Positions 50,836-61,801 of a stretch of DNA of 64,000 nt are shown here, piece by piece. Positions within the stretch are counted from its first letter, which is position 1. Each line of letters starts with the position of its first letter. This DNA is from Oryzias latipes. Its lineage: Eukaryota; Chordata; Actinopteri; Beloniformes; Adrianichthyidae. Made by a program: the position numbers and the translations under genes. The stretch covers positions 655,376 through 719,375 of the forward strand of contig NC_019859.2 of the NCBI RefSeq assembly GCF_002234675.1, read 5' to 3'. A model generated the notes under the pieces. The model was not told the DNA's origin and did not search any database. It saw nothing but the letters and a program-made list of their open reading frames with translations.

Positions 50836-53800
50836 GTGCCGGTGCAAAACCCATGCAGGGAAAGTCAAGCAGGTCCTAGCTTTAGCTTATGTGCTGAAAG
50901 ACAAATGAAAGGAACGCGTCATAGAAACCTTAAAGTGACAGACAGCAGTTCTCACAAGCAGAATTATGATGTCATTAAATGCGGTTTATTAAACATTCGA
51001 TCCATTTCCTCCAAGTCCCTCTTAGTCAACGAGTTAATCATTGATAACAACCTTAGTCTTTTAGCCTTAACAGAAACTTGGCTCCATCAGGATGACTATG
51101 TTAGATTGAATGAAGCAACCCCCCCCACTTATGCTAACTATCAGAAATCCAGGATTTCAGGGAAAGGAGGTGGTTTGGCAGTAATATCACAGTCTAGCTT
51201 ACTTCTCAGCCCTAAAGTTAAAAATGCTTATAATTCATTTGAAAGCATCATATTGTCTTTAAGTCACCCAAACAGGAAAACTCCAAAACCTGTTTTACTC
51301 ATAATTATTTATCGCCCCCCCGGCCCATATTCAGAATTTTTAACTGAGTTTTCCGATTTCTTGTCGACTATTGTCTTAGATTCTGATCAAATTATAATAT
51401 TAGGGGATTTTAATATTCATGTTGATGACCCCAGTGACTGCCTAGGAAAGGCTTTTGCAGCTTTATTAGATGATGTTGGTTTCACCCAAAGTGTGAATGA
51501 ACCCACTCACTGTCATAAGCACACCCTGGACCTTGTTCTAACCCATGGTATAGAGATCAGCCAGCTGAGTGTCCTTCCTCTTAACCCCATCATTTCTGAT
51601 CACTTTCTGATTACCTTCCAGTTTACACTGGAACATCCTTCTGCCCCAGTGAATAAGAAACAGCTTAGAAGAACCTTAACTGACCGTTCTGTGTCTGAGT
51701 TTAAACACACAGTTCAGCCAGTACTTAGTGATATTCTGAGAAAATACTCTGAGACCAGCTCCCATAGTATCAGTCCTAGAATAAATGACCACTTTGTTAA
51801 TGATGCCTTACAAGCCCTCAGGAGTACACTCCATGTTGTTGCCCCCTTGAAACCTAAGTTCGTCAGACAAAACCGAGTAGCACCGTGGTTTAACGCTGAA
51901 ACTCGTTCTCTTAAACGAGAAACCCGTAAGTTGGAAAGAGAATGGCGCCGCTCCGGTTCAGAGCAGTCTCTGGATATCTGGAAACATAGCCTATTAAATT
52001 ATAAAAAAGCTCTGCGTAGAGCTAGAAGCCAGTACTATTCAACCTTAATATCAGAGAATGGAAATAATCCAAGATTTCTTTTTAGCACTATAGCTAAATT
52101 AACTCGCAGTCAGAGCTCAGTAGAACCACATGTTCCTGTTTCTCTCAGCTCTGATGATTTTCTTACATTTTTTGATAGTAAAATCTCAAATATTAGACAT
52201 AAGTTAAATCAAGTTATTCCTACTATCAGCCCAGAACAGGCTGAAGCGGTAGAAATGGAGGCATCCATAGAAACCTCTGTAACATTAGACTGCTTCACTG
52301 CTGTGGATCAAGTGGAAATAACATCAATTATTACGTCCTCCAAATCCTCAACGTGTCTGTTAGACCCAATTCCCACTAGACTTTTTAAAGAAACTTTTCC
52401 CCTAATTAATGATCCCATATTAACAATGATAAATGCCTCTCTGGAAACGGGTTACGTGCCACAGTCTTTTAAATATGCAGTTGTTAAACCTCTTCTGAAA
52501 AAGCCCAGTTTGGATCCTAGCATCTTGGCCAACTATAGACCGATATCAAACCTGCCCTTTATTTCTAAAATCCTAGAAAGAGTTGTAGTTAAGCAGCTTT
52601 ACTGCCACCTACAGGACAACAGCCACTTTGAAGACTTTCAGTCGGGGTTTAGACCTCACCACAGTACGGAAACTGCACTAGTTAGAGTCTCTAATGACTT
52701 GTTATTGGCCTCAGAAAAGGATCTACTTTCTATTCTGGTCCTGTTGGACCTCAGTGCAGCCTTTGACACTATCGACCACAGTATTTTACTCCATAGATTA
52801 GAGCAGGACATAGGGATCAGAGGATCTGCTCTCCAGTGGTTTAAATCCTATCTGTCTGATAGGTATCAGTTCGTTAATGTAAATGGCCATTCCTCTCAGT
52901 GCACTCGAGTCAACTATGGAGTCCCACAGGGCTCAGTGTTAGGACCGATCCTGTTTACGCTTTATATGCTACCCCTAGGAAACATAATCAGGAAACACAG
53001 CATTAATTTTCATTGTTATGCCGACGATACGCAGTTGTATTTATCCATGAAGCCTGACCAGAATGACCAGATAGAGAAACTGAACGCCTGCATCAGTGAC
53101 ATCAAGACCTGGATGACAATTAATGACCTCCTCTTGAACCCAGAAAAAACTGAGGTCATTATACTAGATCCTAAAAACCTCAGAGATGCTCTGTCTGCTC
53201 AGATAGTCTCCCTGGATGGCATAAGTATAGCCCCCAATTCCACAGTTAGAAACCTTGGGGTTTTACTTGACCAGGATTTATCATTTAAGGCTCACATATC
53301 TCAGGCGTGTAGAACTGCCTTTTTTCACCTGCGGAATATTGCTAAGATCAGAAATCTACTTTCTAAGAGTGATGCTGAAAAACTCATCCATGCATTTGTT
53401 ACGTCGAGGCTGGATTACTGTAACTCCTTGTTAGCAGCGTGTCCTAAGAGTTCCTTAAGAAGTCTCCAGCTTGTTCAGAACGCAGCAGCTAGATTGTTAG
53501 CAGGAACTAGCAGAAGAGATCACATCACTCCTGTGTTAGTTTCACTTCACTGGATCCCAGTTGATTCTAGAATCAAGTTCAAGATCCTCCTGTTAACCTA
53601 TAAGGCCTTACATGGACTGGCCCCGTCCTATATTAAGGACCTCATAGTCCCTTACCAACCAATCAGAACACTTCACTCACTAAATGCAGGACTGCTTGTG
53701 GTTCCTAGAATTAGTAAAAGTACGGTTGGAGGTAGAGCGTTTAGCCACCAAGCCCCTGTCTTATGGAATAAACTCCCAGCTCATGGAAGAGAGGCCGACT

Positions 53801-53868
53801 CAGTTTCTACATTCAAAGCTAGACTGAAAACATTCCTCTGTGGACAGGCTTATTGTCAGACTAGTTAG
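50836..53868 (+). CDS. L2 LINE ORF2: AP endonuclease and reverse transcriptase
   Basis: An uninterrupted frame of 1010 codons. The endonuclease occupies about residues 50-270: [37 protein letters not shown] and SDHFLITF carry the expected Asn, Glu, Asp/Asn and His positions. The reverse transcriptase spans about 520-800: [64 protein letters not shown] and YADDTQLY with the catalytic YADD. The C-terminal domain includes [20 protein letters not shown]. The best start may be upstream, since LINE ORF2 starts are hard to fix. The lack of stops suggests a young insertion. It copies its own RNA by target-primed reverse transcription. Confidence 0.92.
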   Translation: MPVQNPCRESQAGPSFSLCAERQMKGTRHRNLKVTDSSSHKQNYDVIKCGLLNIRSISSKSLLVNELIIDNNLSLLALTETWLHQDDYVRLNEATPPTYANYQKSRISGKGGGLAVISQSSLLLSPKVKNAYNSFESIILSLSHPNRKTPKPVLLIIIYRPPGPYSEFLTEFSDFLSTIVLDSDQIIILGDFNIHVDDPSDCLGKAFAALLDDVGFTQSVNEPTHCHKHTLDLVLTHGIEISQLSVLPLNPIISDHFLITFQFTLEHPSAPVNKKQLRRTLTDRSVSEFKHTVQPVLSDILRKYSETSSHSISPRINDHFVNDALQALRSTLHVVAPLKPKFVRQNRVAPWFNAETRSLKRETRKLEREWRRSGSEQSLDIWKHSLLNYKKALRRARSQYYSTLISENGNNPRFLFSTIAKLTRSQSSVEPHVPVSLSSDDFLTFFDSKISNIRHKLNQVIPTISPEQAEAVEMEASIETSVTLDCFTAVDQVEITSIITSSKSSTCLLDPIPTRLFKETFPLINDPILTMINASLETGYVPQSFKYAVVKPLLKKPSLDPSILANYRPISNLPFISKILERVVVKQLYCHLQDNSHFEDFQSGFRPHHSTETALVRVSNDLLLASEKDLLSILVLLDLSAAFDTIDHSILLHRLEQDIGIRGSALQWFKSYLSDRYQFVNVNGHSSQCTRVNYGVPQGSVLGPILFTLYMLPLGNIIRKHSINFHCYADDTQLYLSMKPDQNDQIEKLNACISDIKTWMTINDLLLNPEKTEVIILDPKNLRDALSAQIVSLDGISIAPNSTVRNLGVLLDQDLSFKAHISQACRTAFFHLRNIAKIRNLLSKSDAEKLIHAFVTSRLDYCNSLLAACPKSSLRSLQLVQNAAARLLAGTSRRDHITPVLVSLHWIPVDSRIKFKILLLTYKALHGLAPSYIKDLIVPYQPIRTLHSLNAGLLVVPRISKSTVGGRAFSHQAPVLWNKLPAHGREADSVSTFKARLKTFLCGQAYCQTS

Positions 53869-54632
53869 TATTCAGAGATTATTTAACTTAATGTTAATTT
53901 GTTTAAATTAAACTTAATAATAACTATTTCTTTTAAAAGGCTGCTAGAAGTTGAAGCTGGGGTAACTATGGTGCACTGGGGTTCTGTCCTCTTTCCTTTT
54001 TTACTTCTACCCTTCCTCTCCTCTATTCTTGATCATTATTCATCATTTAGTTCTCCATGCCTCTGTTTGGTGCAGTGATTCATGTATTGTCCCTCTTTTC
54101 CTCTTTCCCCTCCTGGGGAGTGGGAGTGCTTCCAGACTCCAGTTGGCTCATCCGTGCTCCTGTTCCTGACCGTTTACCTCATCTCTGCTCCTGCTCCTAC
54201 ACCTGGCTGTGGTTCCTGTCTCCGGCTCGACTCGCGCCTTTGACTGTCCCCCCAACCACGGCCGGATGAAGCTCGTCTGCTGGACTTTATATATGTAGTT
54301 GTAAATTTAGATAAGATAATTCTTCTCTAAGAGTTCTGGTAAATCGCCTGCCCGTCCTGGGGGAGGATCCCTCCTTCATGTGGGCACCCCTGAGGTTTCT
54401 TCGTTTTTTCCGGAATCCGTTTTTTTTGGGGAGTTTTTCCTTACCGCGAAGGGGGGTCTAAGGGCAGGGATGCCAGTATAGCTTAGTCAGTTTGTTAGTT
54501 CATTTTAGTATTTTTCTATTGAACTCTTTGTATACGTGATCCTTTTGAGTTCATGTTTTACTTCGAAGCCCATCGAGACGACTGTTGTTGTGATTTTGGG
54601 CTATACAAATAAAATTGAATTGAATTGAATTG

Positions 54633-55045
54633 ATCCAGATCCAGACTGATAGGATGATGATGGAGAACCAACCAGACATTGTAGTGGTGGATAAAGAACA
54701 GAGGAAAGCCGTTGTGGTGGATGTGGCAGTGCCAAGCGATGGAAACATCAGGAAGAAGGAACATGAGAAACTGGAGAAATACCAGGGACTCAGAGGAGAA
54801 CTGGAGAAAGCCTGGAAAGTGAAGGTGACAGTGGTGCCTGTGGTAATTGGAGCACCGGGGGCAGTAACCCCCAAGCTGGAGGAGTGGCTACAACAGATAC
54901 CTGGAAAGACCTCAGACCTCTCAGTCCAGAAAAGAACAGGAACAGCTAAGATACTGCAGGACCCTCAAGATCCCAGGCCTTTGGTAGAGGACCCCAGCTT
55001 GGAGGAGAAACCACCTGGGGAGGGTGAGAGGGGCGTATTTGTGTC
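54633..55045 (+). mobile_element. Restriction-endonuclease-type LINE, 3' part with nuclease domain
   Basis: It continues the LINE interrupted at 50280: a frame coding QPDIVVVDKEQRKAVVVDVA, the PD-(D/E)XK-type core with PD and D...K, then EKLEKYQGLRGELEKAWKVK and the 3' end. The 160 bp from 54884 to 55045 recur inverted at 49190-49352. Right of it the outer transposon resumes with GTGTCACAATGAAAATAG, as at 78-92. Confidence 0.8.
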
Positions 55046-55488
55046 ACAATGAAAATAGAAATAAGATCAGAAACTCGTGCGTTTACTTTGTCTGTTCTTC
55101 TACTACAAGCAGAAACTCTTTCTTTTGCTGATGATGCAGCCGTGTTACTTTATTGATGGACCTATAATCTTCATACGCCGTCATTTAAATCTCAGACTCC
55201 GTCTGAAGTATAGCGCTCTCTTTTTTTCTCCACGCGTTTTCATGGTGACTCCAGAAATCGGCGATCCATTGAGAATGTCTTTATGTACCTGCTGTGCATT
55301 AACCCAGCGTTACCAAGTGGAGCGTAATTACGCCAACTCATATCCGGTCTTTAGGAACCAACATACCCAGAGTAAGCAAGTTCAGCCAGAGTTCAGGGTT
55401 AAAGTCAGGGGAGTTTAAACGGGCCTTCTGGAATACCCCCCAGTACACTTGTAAAGTTCTCACTCATTTTTGTCAATTTCCATGCGGG

Positions 55489-55525
55489 AACCTCCCAAAT
55501 GGATAAATAAAGTTGTCTATCTATC
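55489..55525 (+). mobile_element. LINE 3'-tail-like fragment
   Basis: AATAAAGTTGTCTATCTATC is typical of a teleost LINE 3' end; only the tail remains. It lies just right of the nested transposon. Confidence 0.35.
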
Positions 55526-55949
55526 ATGCATGTGGAGAACATGCAGACTCCTTACAGAACTGAGTGTTGAACACTCCACTACCGTCACCATCAACTTTTG
55601 AACATAAATGTTGCTAAAATCCTACAGTCCTTCTGGAGTACTGGAATAATCCACCTTTGGCAGGTTTTTAAACAAAGATGTTTTTATTAACAACATTGAT
55701 AGTAACATAACAAAGATAGCGTCCTTCACAGTCAGTATTTGGTTTGATGAAACTATCAGGAGAAACAGAAAGAATTACAAAGAAAATATAATAAATAAAT
55801 AAATGCAAACATAACTGATATATATGGATGAGGATTTCTGAAGAAGAGAATGAAAAGGCTGAAGTTTCCCTTAACTCTCGTTTGTGTTTCTTAACAGGAA
55901 GGAAGGCGCTGCAGTTCCCCTCCCGGCCTGCGGGGGCAGCAGCGCGGCG

Positions 55950-56013
55950 ATCTTCATAAAGCGGCATACGGCGGTTTCCGGTTGTCTGCTTGCGCTGCGT
56001 GAACACAGTGCGG
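55950..56013 (+). promoter_or_regulatory. snrpb2: Likely promoter and 5' UTR exon of snrpb2
   Basis: A GC-rich stretch ends with a strong splice donor (CGG then GTGAGTTG at 56014). The coding start lies in the next exon (acceptor at 56400). A CATAAAG element at about 55955 might act as a weak TATA box. Transcription start is inferred near 55980. Confidence 0.4.
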
Positions 56014-56408
56014 GTGAGTTGCGGGTTTATTTTTCTTTATTTTAAAATCTTTGGTCTGTTTTGGGGCTGACAGACTTGGAGGGGTGCGACTCCTCCGAAA
56101 GAAAAGCCGCCACGGTCGGTTAACGTTTTGAACTCGAGCGTGGTTAGCCTCGGAGCTAACGGATGCTAACGCTAGCGCCTCTTTCAAAATAAAGTCATAA
56201 AATCAAAGAAATCTAAGTTCTCGCAAAAGTTCTCTTATTAAAAACTGTATTTCCAGATAATTTTTTTCTCGTATCTGGGCACGTTAATCGTAAGGCTTCA
56301 TTGTTGTCCGAAGCTTTTTAAAAACTAGTCTTCATTCAACGTGAGGCTCTGAGCGCCTGTCCGTTTTCCTGATCAAATCGCTTCATCATCTTCTTCTCAG
56401 ACTCCATC

Positions 56409-59018
56409 ATGGACATCCGACCAAACTACACCATCTACATCAACAACATCAACGACAAAGTCAAGAAAGAAGGCAAGTGACCTGCTCAGAAACACGGATC
56501 CAGCAGCCTCACCTGTAGCCTCACCTGTAAACCTCCACCTGCAGCCCAACAGGCTGACGGTGTTTCGGGAGGATCTCAGTCTCAGTAAATGAATCATTAT
56601 AGGGCGGGAAAAGCATTGGCGTTCTGTTCACACTCCAAAAGCAGGATTCGTTGGTCTGAACAGGTCAAACTTGGGTCACTGGCAGTTTCAGCAGCACCTC
56701 ACAAAAACCCTCGTCCAGAACCCTGGATTTCATGACCCGGTTCTGTCAGAGTTCCAGCTCACAGAGACTCTGAGAGTTTACGGATCAGAAAAATGTCCGT
56801 CATCGGAACAAAACCAGGCCTTTGTTTCCTGCGGCCGTCTGTTTACAGGCAAAGGAACAACGTAAGGAGGAGGGCGTCCGTCCATCTCCTAAGGCATCAA
56901 ACTGCAGCCAGAGTTATTGAACTTTCTGGATTAGAGCAGTCTGTTGGCATGAGAGGCACAGCACTTGAATGGTCTGAGTCGTACTTATCTGATATGAGGT
57001 TTTCTGTCCAACTTGGTCAATTCTCATCCACAAAGGCCCCACTCGGACACGGGGTTCCTCAAGGCTCAATTTTAGGCCCCATTTTATTTTCGTTATACCT
57101 GCTTCCACTCTGCACCATTTTTGATCAGTGTAATGTGGCCTATCGCTGTTATGCAGATGATATCCAGCTTTATCTACCATTAGAATCTGGGGGGCCCAGT
57201 GTGTAGAGAACCCAAAGAAGAGTTTAGAGGATGTTGAAACTTGGATGAAGTCAAACTTCCTCTGCCTAAATGAACAGAAAACCGGGAAAACTGATCTGAC
57301 AGAATCCAGCGGCCTGTTGGATCATTGAACTCTGACCTGTCTTCTAGCAGAAATCTTGGGGTTATTTTAGTTTTAAATTTGATAGACATGTTAGTGCTGT
57401 GGTCCAGTCTTGTTTTTATCGTCTCCGATGAATCAACACAGTAAAGCCACACCTCCCTCATGACACCCCGGAGAGGCTTGTCCATGCCCTCATCTTCTCC
57501 ACACTGGCCTGCTGTCATTCCCGTTATTCTGGGAGGGAGCCGTCCCTCCTCCGTCTTCAGCTGGTCCTGAATTCAGCTTCAACCCGTGTCCTAACGGCGT
57601 CCAGACGGCGTGATCACATGACCCCAGTACTACGCTCTCTGCACTGGTTGCCGGTATCTTTTAGAATTGATTTTAACTGTTTTATTTCTGACCTTTTAAG
57701 TGTTTAAATGCTTTAGCACCTCTTTATGTCACTGAGCAGCACCATCGTCCTCTTAGTGGTCTGCAGACCAGAGGCTCCTGGTGGTCCCAGACCTGGACCT
57801 GTGACTAAAGGTGACAGTCTTTTCAGTGGCTGAACCTGAACTCTGGAACCGTCTCCCTTTGTCTGCCAGCTCCTTATAGGGTTTGAAATCTTTGTTAAAA
57901 ACTCCTCTTTTTTCATTGGCTTCTAACACCAGAGTAGATGACAGTCAGACCGGCTCTATTAGTGTTTATTTCACTGTTCAGGCGCTTTACAAATAAAGGT
58001 TGGATTGATTGAAAGGACAAAACGGATCCTGATGGAGGCGGATCCCAGCAAACACAGGTCTTTCTGTGGGTCGGAGGAGAACTGTTGCTGGGCTGGTTCT
58101 GGTTTCGCTCCTCCGGGTCTGATCTCTGCTCTTCCTCCTCAGAGCTGAAGCGCTCGCTCTACGCGCTCTTCTCTCAGTTCGGCCAGATCCTCAGCGTGGT
58201 GGCGCTGAAGACCATGAGGATGAGGGGGCAGGCCTTCGTGGTCTTCAAAGAGCTGGCCGCCGCCACCAACGCGCTGCGGCAGCTGCAGGGCTTCCCGTTC
58301 TACAACAAGCCCATGGTGAGAACGCGCAGACCCTCAGGATGACCCCCCGCCCCCCGCTGACTCTGTCTCCCTGCAGAGGATACAGTACGCCAAGACCGAC
58401 TCCGAGGTCATCGCCAAGATGAAGGGCACCTTCGGAGACAAGGAGAAGAAGAAGGAGAAGAAGAAGAAGGCCCAGGAGCTGGCAGCCAACGCCGCCAAGA
58501 AGCCCGCGGTGAGGCGCGGCGCCGTGCCCCCCCCCCTTTACCGATCCGTTTGTTTGTGTCTGACTGTGTTCTGTCTGCAGGCTGCTGCGGTTCCTGGTCT
58601 CACGCTCGCTCTCCAGGTAGGGTTCTTCATCACTGAGAGGATGAGGAGGCTTCTTCAGGATCCGTGTTGTGAGGATCCGTGTTCTGAGCCTCTGCTCTTC
58701 CCAGGTTCCGGATAACCCCCCCAACCACATCCTGTTCCTGAACAACCTCCCCGAGGAGACCAACGAGATGATGCTGTCCATGCTCTTCAACCAGTGAGTG
58801 CCCCCCCGCCGCCGCCTCCTCCTGGGTGGGCGTGGCTTCAGCTCTGCTCTCTCTGCAGGTTCCCGGGCTTTAAGGAGGTGCGGCTCGTCCCCGGAAAACA
58901 CGACATCGCCTTCGTGGAGTTTGAGAGCGACACGCAGGCGGGCGTGGCCAAAGACGCCCTGCAAGGTTTCCGGATCACGGCCACCTGCGCCATGAAGATC
59001 ACCTTCGCCAAGAAGTAG
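56409..59018 (+). CDS. snrpb2: U2 small nuclear ribonucleoprotein B'' (SNRPB2)
   Basis: Coding exons: 56409-56472, 58143-58315, 58377-58508, 58581-58616, 58705-58793, 58859-59018; 217 residues, against 225 in human. Two RNA-recognition motifs. RRM1 (about 5-85) has RNP2 TIYINNIND and RNP1 [13 protein letters not shown]2 (about 145-217) has [11 protein letters not shown] and [11 protein letters not shown] Lys/Glu-rich linker ([12 protein letters not shown]) lies between. The start [13 protein letters not shown] marks it as U2B'' rather than U1A, whose N-terminus differs. With U2A' it binds stem-loop IV of U2 snRNA in the spliceosome. The first coding intron uses a GC donor (AG then GCAAGT) and holds a dead LINE. 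Complete and intact. Confidence 0.96.
56875..58013 (+). pseudogene. Decayed LINE reverse transcriptase in a snrpb2 intron
   Basis: In the first block a frame reads [36 protein letters not shown] and [14 protein letters not shown]: reverse-transcriptase motifs 4-5 of an L2/Rex1-type element. Downstream blocks in shifted frames match the C-terminal domain ([17 protein letters not shown]). It ends near GCTTTACAAATAAAGG. Multiple stops and frameshifts mark it as dead. It is not the same subfamily as the L2 at 50.3-54.6 kb. Confidence 0.8.
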
Positions 59019-59099
59019 TTCCTCTGACCTCCAGAGACTGGGGGGGGGGGGGGGGGTTCTGTATGTTTTCTGTGAAAGGAGGAAGCTGGGTTTTTGTAA

Positions 59100-59113
59100 A
59101 ATAAAGGAATAAA
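59100..59113 (+). promoter_or_regulatory. snrpb2: Poly(A) signals of snrpb2
   Basis: Two AATAAA hexamers (59100-59105 and 59108-59113) about 85 bp after the stop codon. A run of about 18 G lies between stop and signal. Confidence 0.85.
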
Positions 59114-59129
59114 CTTTTGTTTTGGGATC

Positions 59130-61376
59130 ATTTTTGGAAAGGTCGACTGCTCTGCAGGCTTCCAGGAGACGGCAGAGAGCTTTAACCACGAGATGATGTC
59201 ATCACGGGGTGAAAGGTCAAAGAACCGACCTGTGGGTCAGGAGCAAGAGTGAAGGTAAAAGCCAGAGGGGGCTGAAAAACTGAAGATCAGAATTCTAGAC
59301 ACGGAACCGTCTTCACGGCGCTCCGGCAGGTTCCTCCATGAGAACCCAGAGGAACCAAAGAATCGTCTGAAGCCTCAAGAATGTTACTTTGATCATCAGA
59401 AACTACTTCTCAGAGCCAGTTTGATGTTAACTGGAGGTATAGCGCCACTTGTGGACAGATTGAGAACTTCAGCTTTTAGGAACTGAAGTCAAACATTTTT
59501 TGTTTTTTACGTGAAGGAAACAAAAGCCAAATGTTGATGTTGGTCAGGCGGGTTCCAGCATCCCTGACGAGAGGATGGAGGTTCTCCAGTTGGGGTTCCC
59601 CCGGACTGAACCTCTTTCATTCAGGAACCCGGAGAAATGTCTGATTTACTGAAGTTCTGTGTGACCAGGAGGAACCGGAACCGCCGGGAGAACGATGCAG
59701 ATCTAAACCAATCGCAGAGGGGCAGACCTCCTAAGCCCCGCCCTCCAAACGAAAGACTGGATGACTGACAGCAGAACCGCTGATGATGAAGATCAGGTTC
59801 TAGACCAACGACCCGGTTCTGGACCTGGACCAGCATGATGTTCAAAACAAGAACAGATCCAAATTTACCAAATGTTTTCTGGACAAAATCATTTTGATGA
59901 GACGCCGTTTCTCGTGGATATTTATGAACATACGAAGAATTTATGCTCAAATTCCAGTTTCGGACCCAAACCCACCCGAACCGAACCATTAGCTTCGTAC
60001 AGGAAACAATCAGCGATGCATTAGTCTGATTGTCTTCATTTAGCTCTTTTGGGATAAATCTACCTGCAGCTTTAACTGGATAAATGAGGCCAAAATCAGG
60101 TTTATTGGAAACAAATACTTCAAATAACAAAATGGAAGAAGAGTCATTAAAAAATTACTTTCAATCCAGATTCATTCTGGACCATTTTGTGGATCTAAGA
60201 GGAAAGAATTTCATGTTTGTGAAAAAACCCTGAATCTATTCTGTTGGTGATTATATTGGTCCTAAACTCTGGTTTATAAATCAAGTTGAAAAAAAACCTT
60301 AAAGTTCTTGAAGTGTGCGCGTGACAACCGTACAAAGCGAGGGGGGGGGGGGTTCAAACAGGAGTCGGATGTTCCGGCTGATTTCATGGTCAGAAATCCC
60401 GCCAACAGACTTCTGTGTTTTATCTAGTGTTCTAGTGTGGAACACAGAACCGTTTCCGGTTCAGCTCCCAGAGAACCCGGCTTCAGGTTTTCCTGCACAG
60501 CAGAAAGCGGGTTCCTGGTCTGACCCATCAGGTCCTGGTCTGTGTGTTCTCCATCAGAATCCGGGTCAGAAACCCTCCTTGGAGCTGGTTCTGTCCCTGC
60601 TGAGGAAGATCTTCCTCCTTCATCTTGGATCTGACTGTAGTTCTGGTTCTACGTTCTCCAGAACAGAGCCGGTTCCGGGCTCACGTTCTCACTTGGAGAA
60701 GAAAGCGGAGCAGAAGCTGCTGAGGACCGCGTGGCGGTCCAGAGGAGCATCGGCTGAGCGTCTCACGGTTTCAGCCTCAGGAGAGGTTCTGATCCACAGA
60801 ACCCTTCTCTGAGAGGACGTCAGGCTCAGTTCTGATCCTCCTCTCACAGTCCAGGTGTGACATTCCTCACCTTGGAGACGAATTCGTCGTCATGGTAACA
60901 AAGCTGCTCCGTCTGCGGAGGTGGAGATGAGGATCCTCAGCCGGCCCGGTTCACAGCGACCGGACAAAAGCAGGAGTCTGTGCTGAGCCGGACCCTCGCT
61001 CCAGAACCTGATGAGAAGAGGAGCTGGTCCGGTTGTGGGCGGGTTCCTGCATCAGTCCAGGTGAGACTTTGGGAGAAAACACCTGCAGAGAAGAGCTGAG
61101 GCTCTGGAGAGAGAGCCTTCCTTTCTGTGGTTGGATGAGCGGTTGGATGGATGAGTGGATGGATACTCAGTTGGATGGATGGATTTGAGCAGCAGTCCGT
61201 CAGAACCGTCTGGACCGCTGTTCCTCCTCTGGTTTCCTGGCTGTGAGCAGCAGAACCGCTGGTCTGGACTCTGGGGAGCGTTTGGCTCCATTCCTTTGTC
61301 AGCAGATCTTTGTGGCAGCCATGATGATGATGATGATGACCTTCAGGTCAAAGGTCACGCTCTCTCCTGCTCTGCA
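59130..61376. other. Intergenic region between snrpb2 and the prokineticin receptor
   Basis: No gene or clear mobile element seen. It holds short G-runs (60343-60353) and a GGAT-rich microsatellite at about 61131-61190. The prokineticin receptor's 5' UTR and promoter probably lie in the right half. Confidence 0.5.
61131..61190. repeat. (GGAT)n-like microsatellite
   Basis: Imperfect GGAT units (TGGATGGATGAGTGGATGGA). Confidence 0.75.
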
Positions 61377-61400
61377 GAGACCCTCCAGGCCTGATGCACC

Positions 61401-61801
61401 ATGGGAGATTCAGCCAACAGCAGCGGGGCTCTTCTGGACTATGAAGGTTCTCTGGACGAGATCCCGGACGCCACGCAGAGCGGCGCCTTCGTCCTGGCCA
61501 CCGCCCTCATCGCCGTGGTCCTGGCGGCCATCATGCTGGTGTGCGGCGTGGGGAACTGCCTCTTCATCGCCAGCCTGCTCCGCTTCAAGCGGCTCCGGAA
61601 CCTCACCAACATGCTGATCGCCAACCTGGCGGTGTCGGACGTTCTGGTGGCGGCGCTGTGCTGCCCCTTCCTGCTGGACTACTACGTGGTGAAGAGGCTG
61701 TCCTGGGAGCACGGCCTGCCGCTCTGCGCCGCCGTCAACTACCTGCGCACCGTCTCACTCTACGTGTCCACCAACGCGCTGCTGGCCATCGCCATGGACA
61801 G
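61401..61801 (+). CDS. prokr: Prokineticin receptor, first coding exon (partial gene)
   Basis: 133 complete codons from MGDSANSSG to LLAIAMD plus two bases, ending at a GTGAGC donor. Class A GPCR, prokineticin receptor type. An N-glycosylation site (Asn6) lies in the short extracellular tail; TM1 is about 28-58 (ending [13 protein letters not shown]), TM2 about 66-95 ([20 protein letters not shown] with the conserved Asp), then [13 protein letters not shown], Cys for the TM3-loop 2 disulfide, and TM3 with [20 protein letters not shown]. Both PROKR1 and PROKR2 have their intron exactly here, in the DRY region. The receptor couples mainly to Gq and responds to PROK1/PROK2. TM4-7 are encoded by an exon beyond 64000. 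The acceptor at 61374-61376 fixes the exon start. PROKR1 versus PROKR2 is not resolved. Confidence 0.93.

Larger units (their letters stand above)
50281..54632 (+). mobile_element. L2-clade LINE, 5'-truncated in ORF1, inserted into the R4-like LINE
   Basis: It starts within ORF1, continues through a complete open ORF2 and a 740-bp 3' UTR, and ends in (TTGAA)n-like repeats (54614-54632), the usual L2-type tail. GATCC occurs at both junctions (50273 and 54632), so any target duplication is at most a few bases. Orientation is the same as the host LINE. Confidence 0.88.
48277..55440. mobile_element. Outer TIR DNA transposon (copy B), host of nested insertions
   Basis: The left end reads TGGGGGGTATTCCA at 48277 and the right end is the inverted TGGAATACCCCCCA at 55428-55441. 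The left interior 48290-49095 and right interior 55047-55440 match the partial copy at 1-480. Removing the inserts leaves about 1.1 kb. It contains a SINE, a (TA)n run, a restriction-endonuclease LINE and, within that, an L2 LINE. No transposase of its own is visible. It lies in the intergenic region between the divergent genes kif16b and snrpb2. Confidence 0.7.

Noticed and set aside
60315-60812. 165-codon open frame upstream of the prokineticin receptor
   Set aside because: No family match, biased composition typical of unselected GC-rich DNA, and no splice or poly(A) support.
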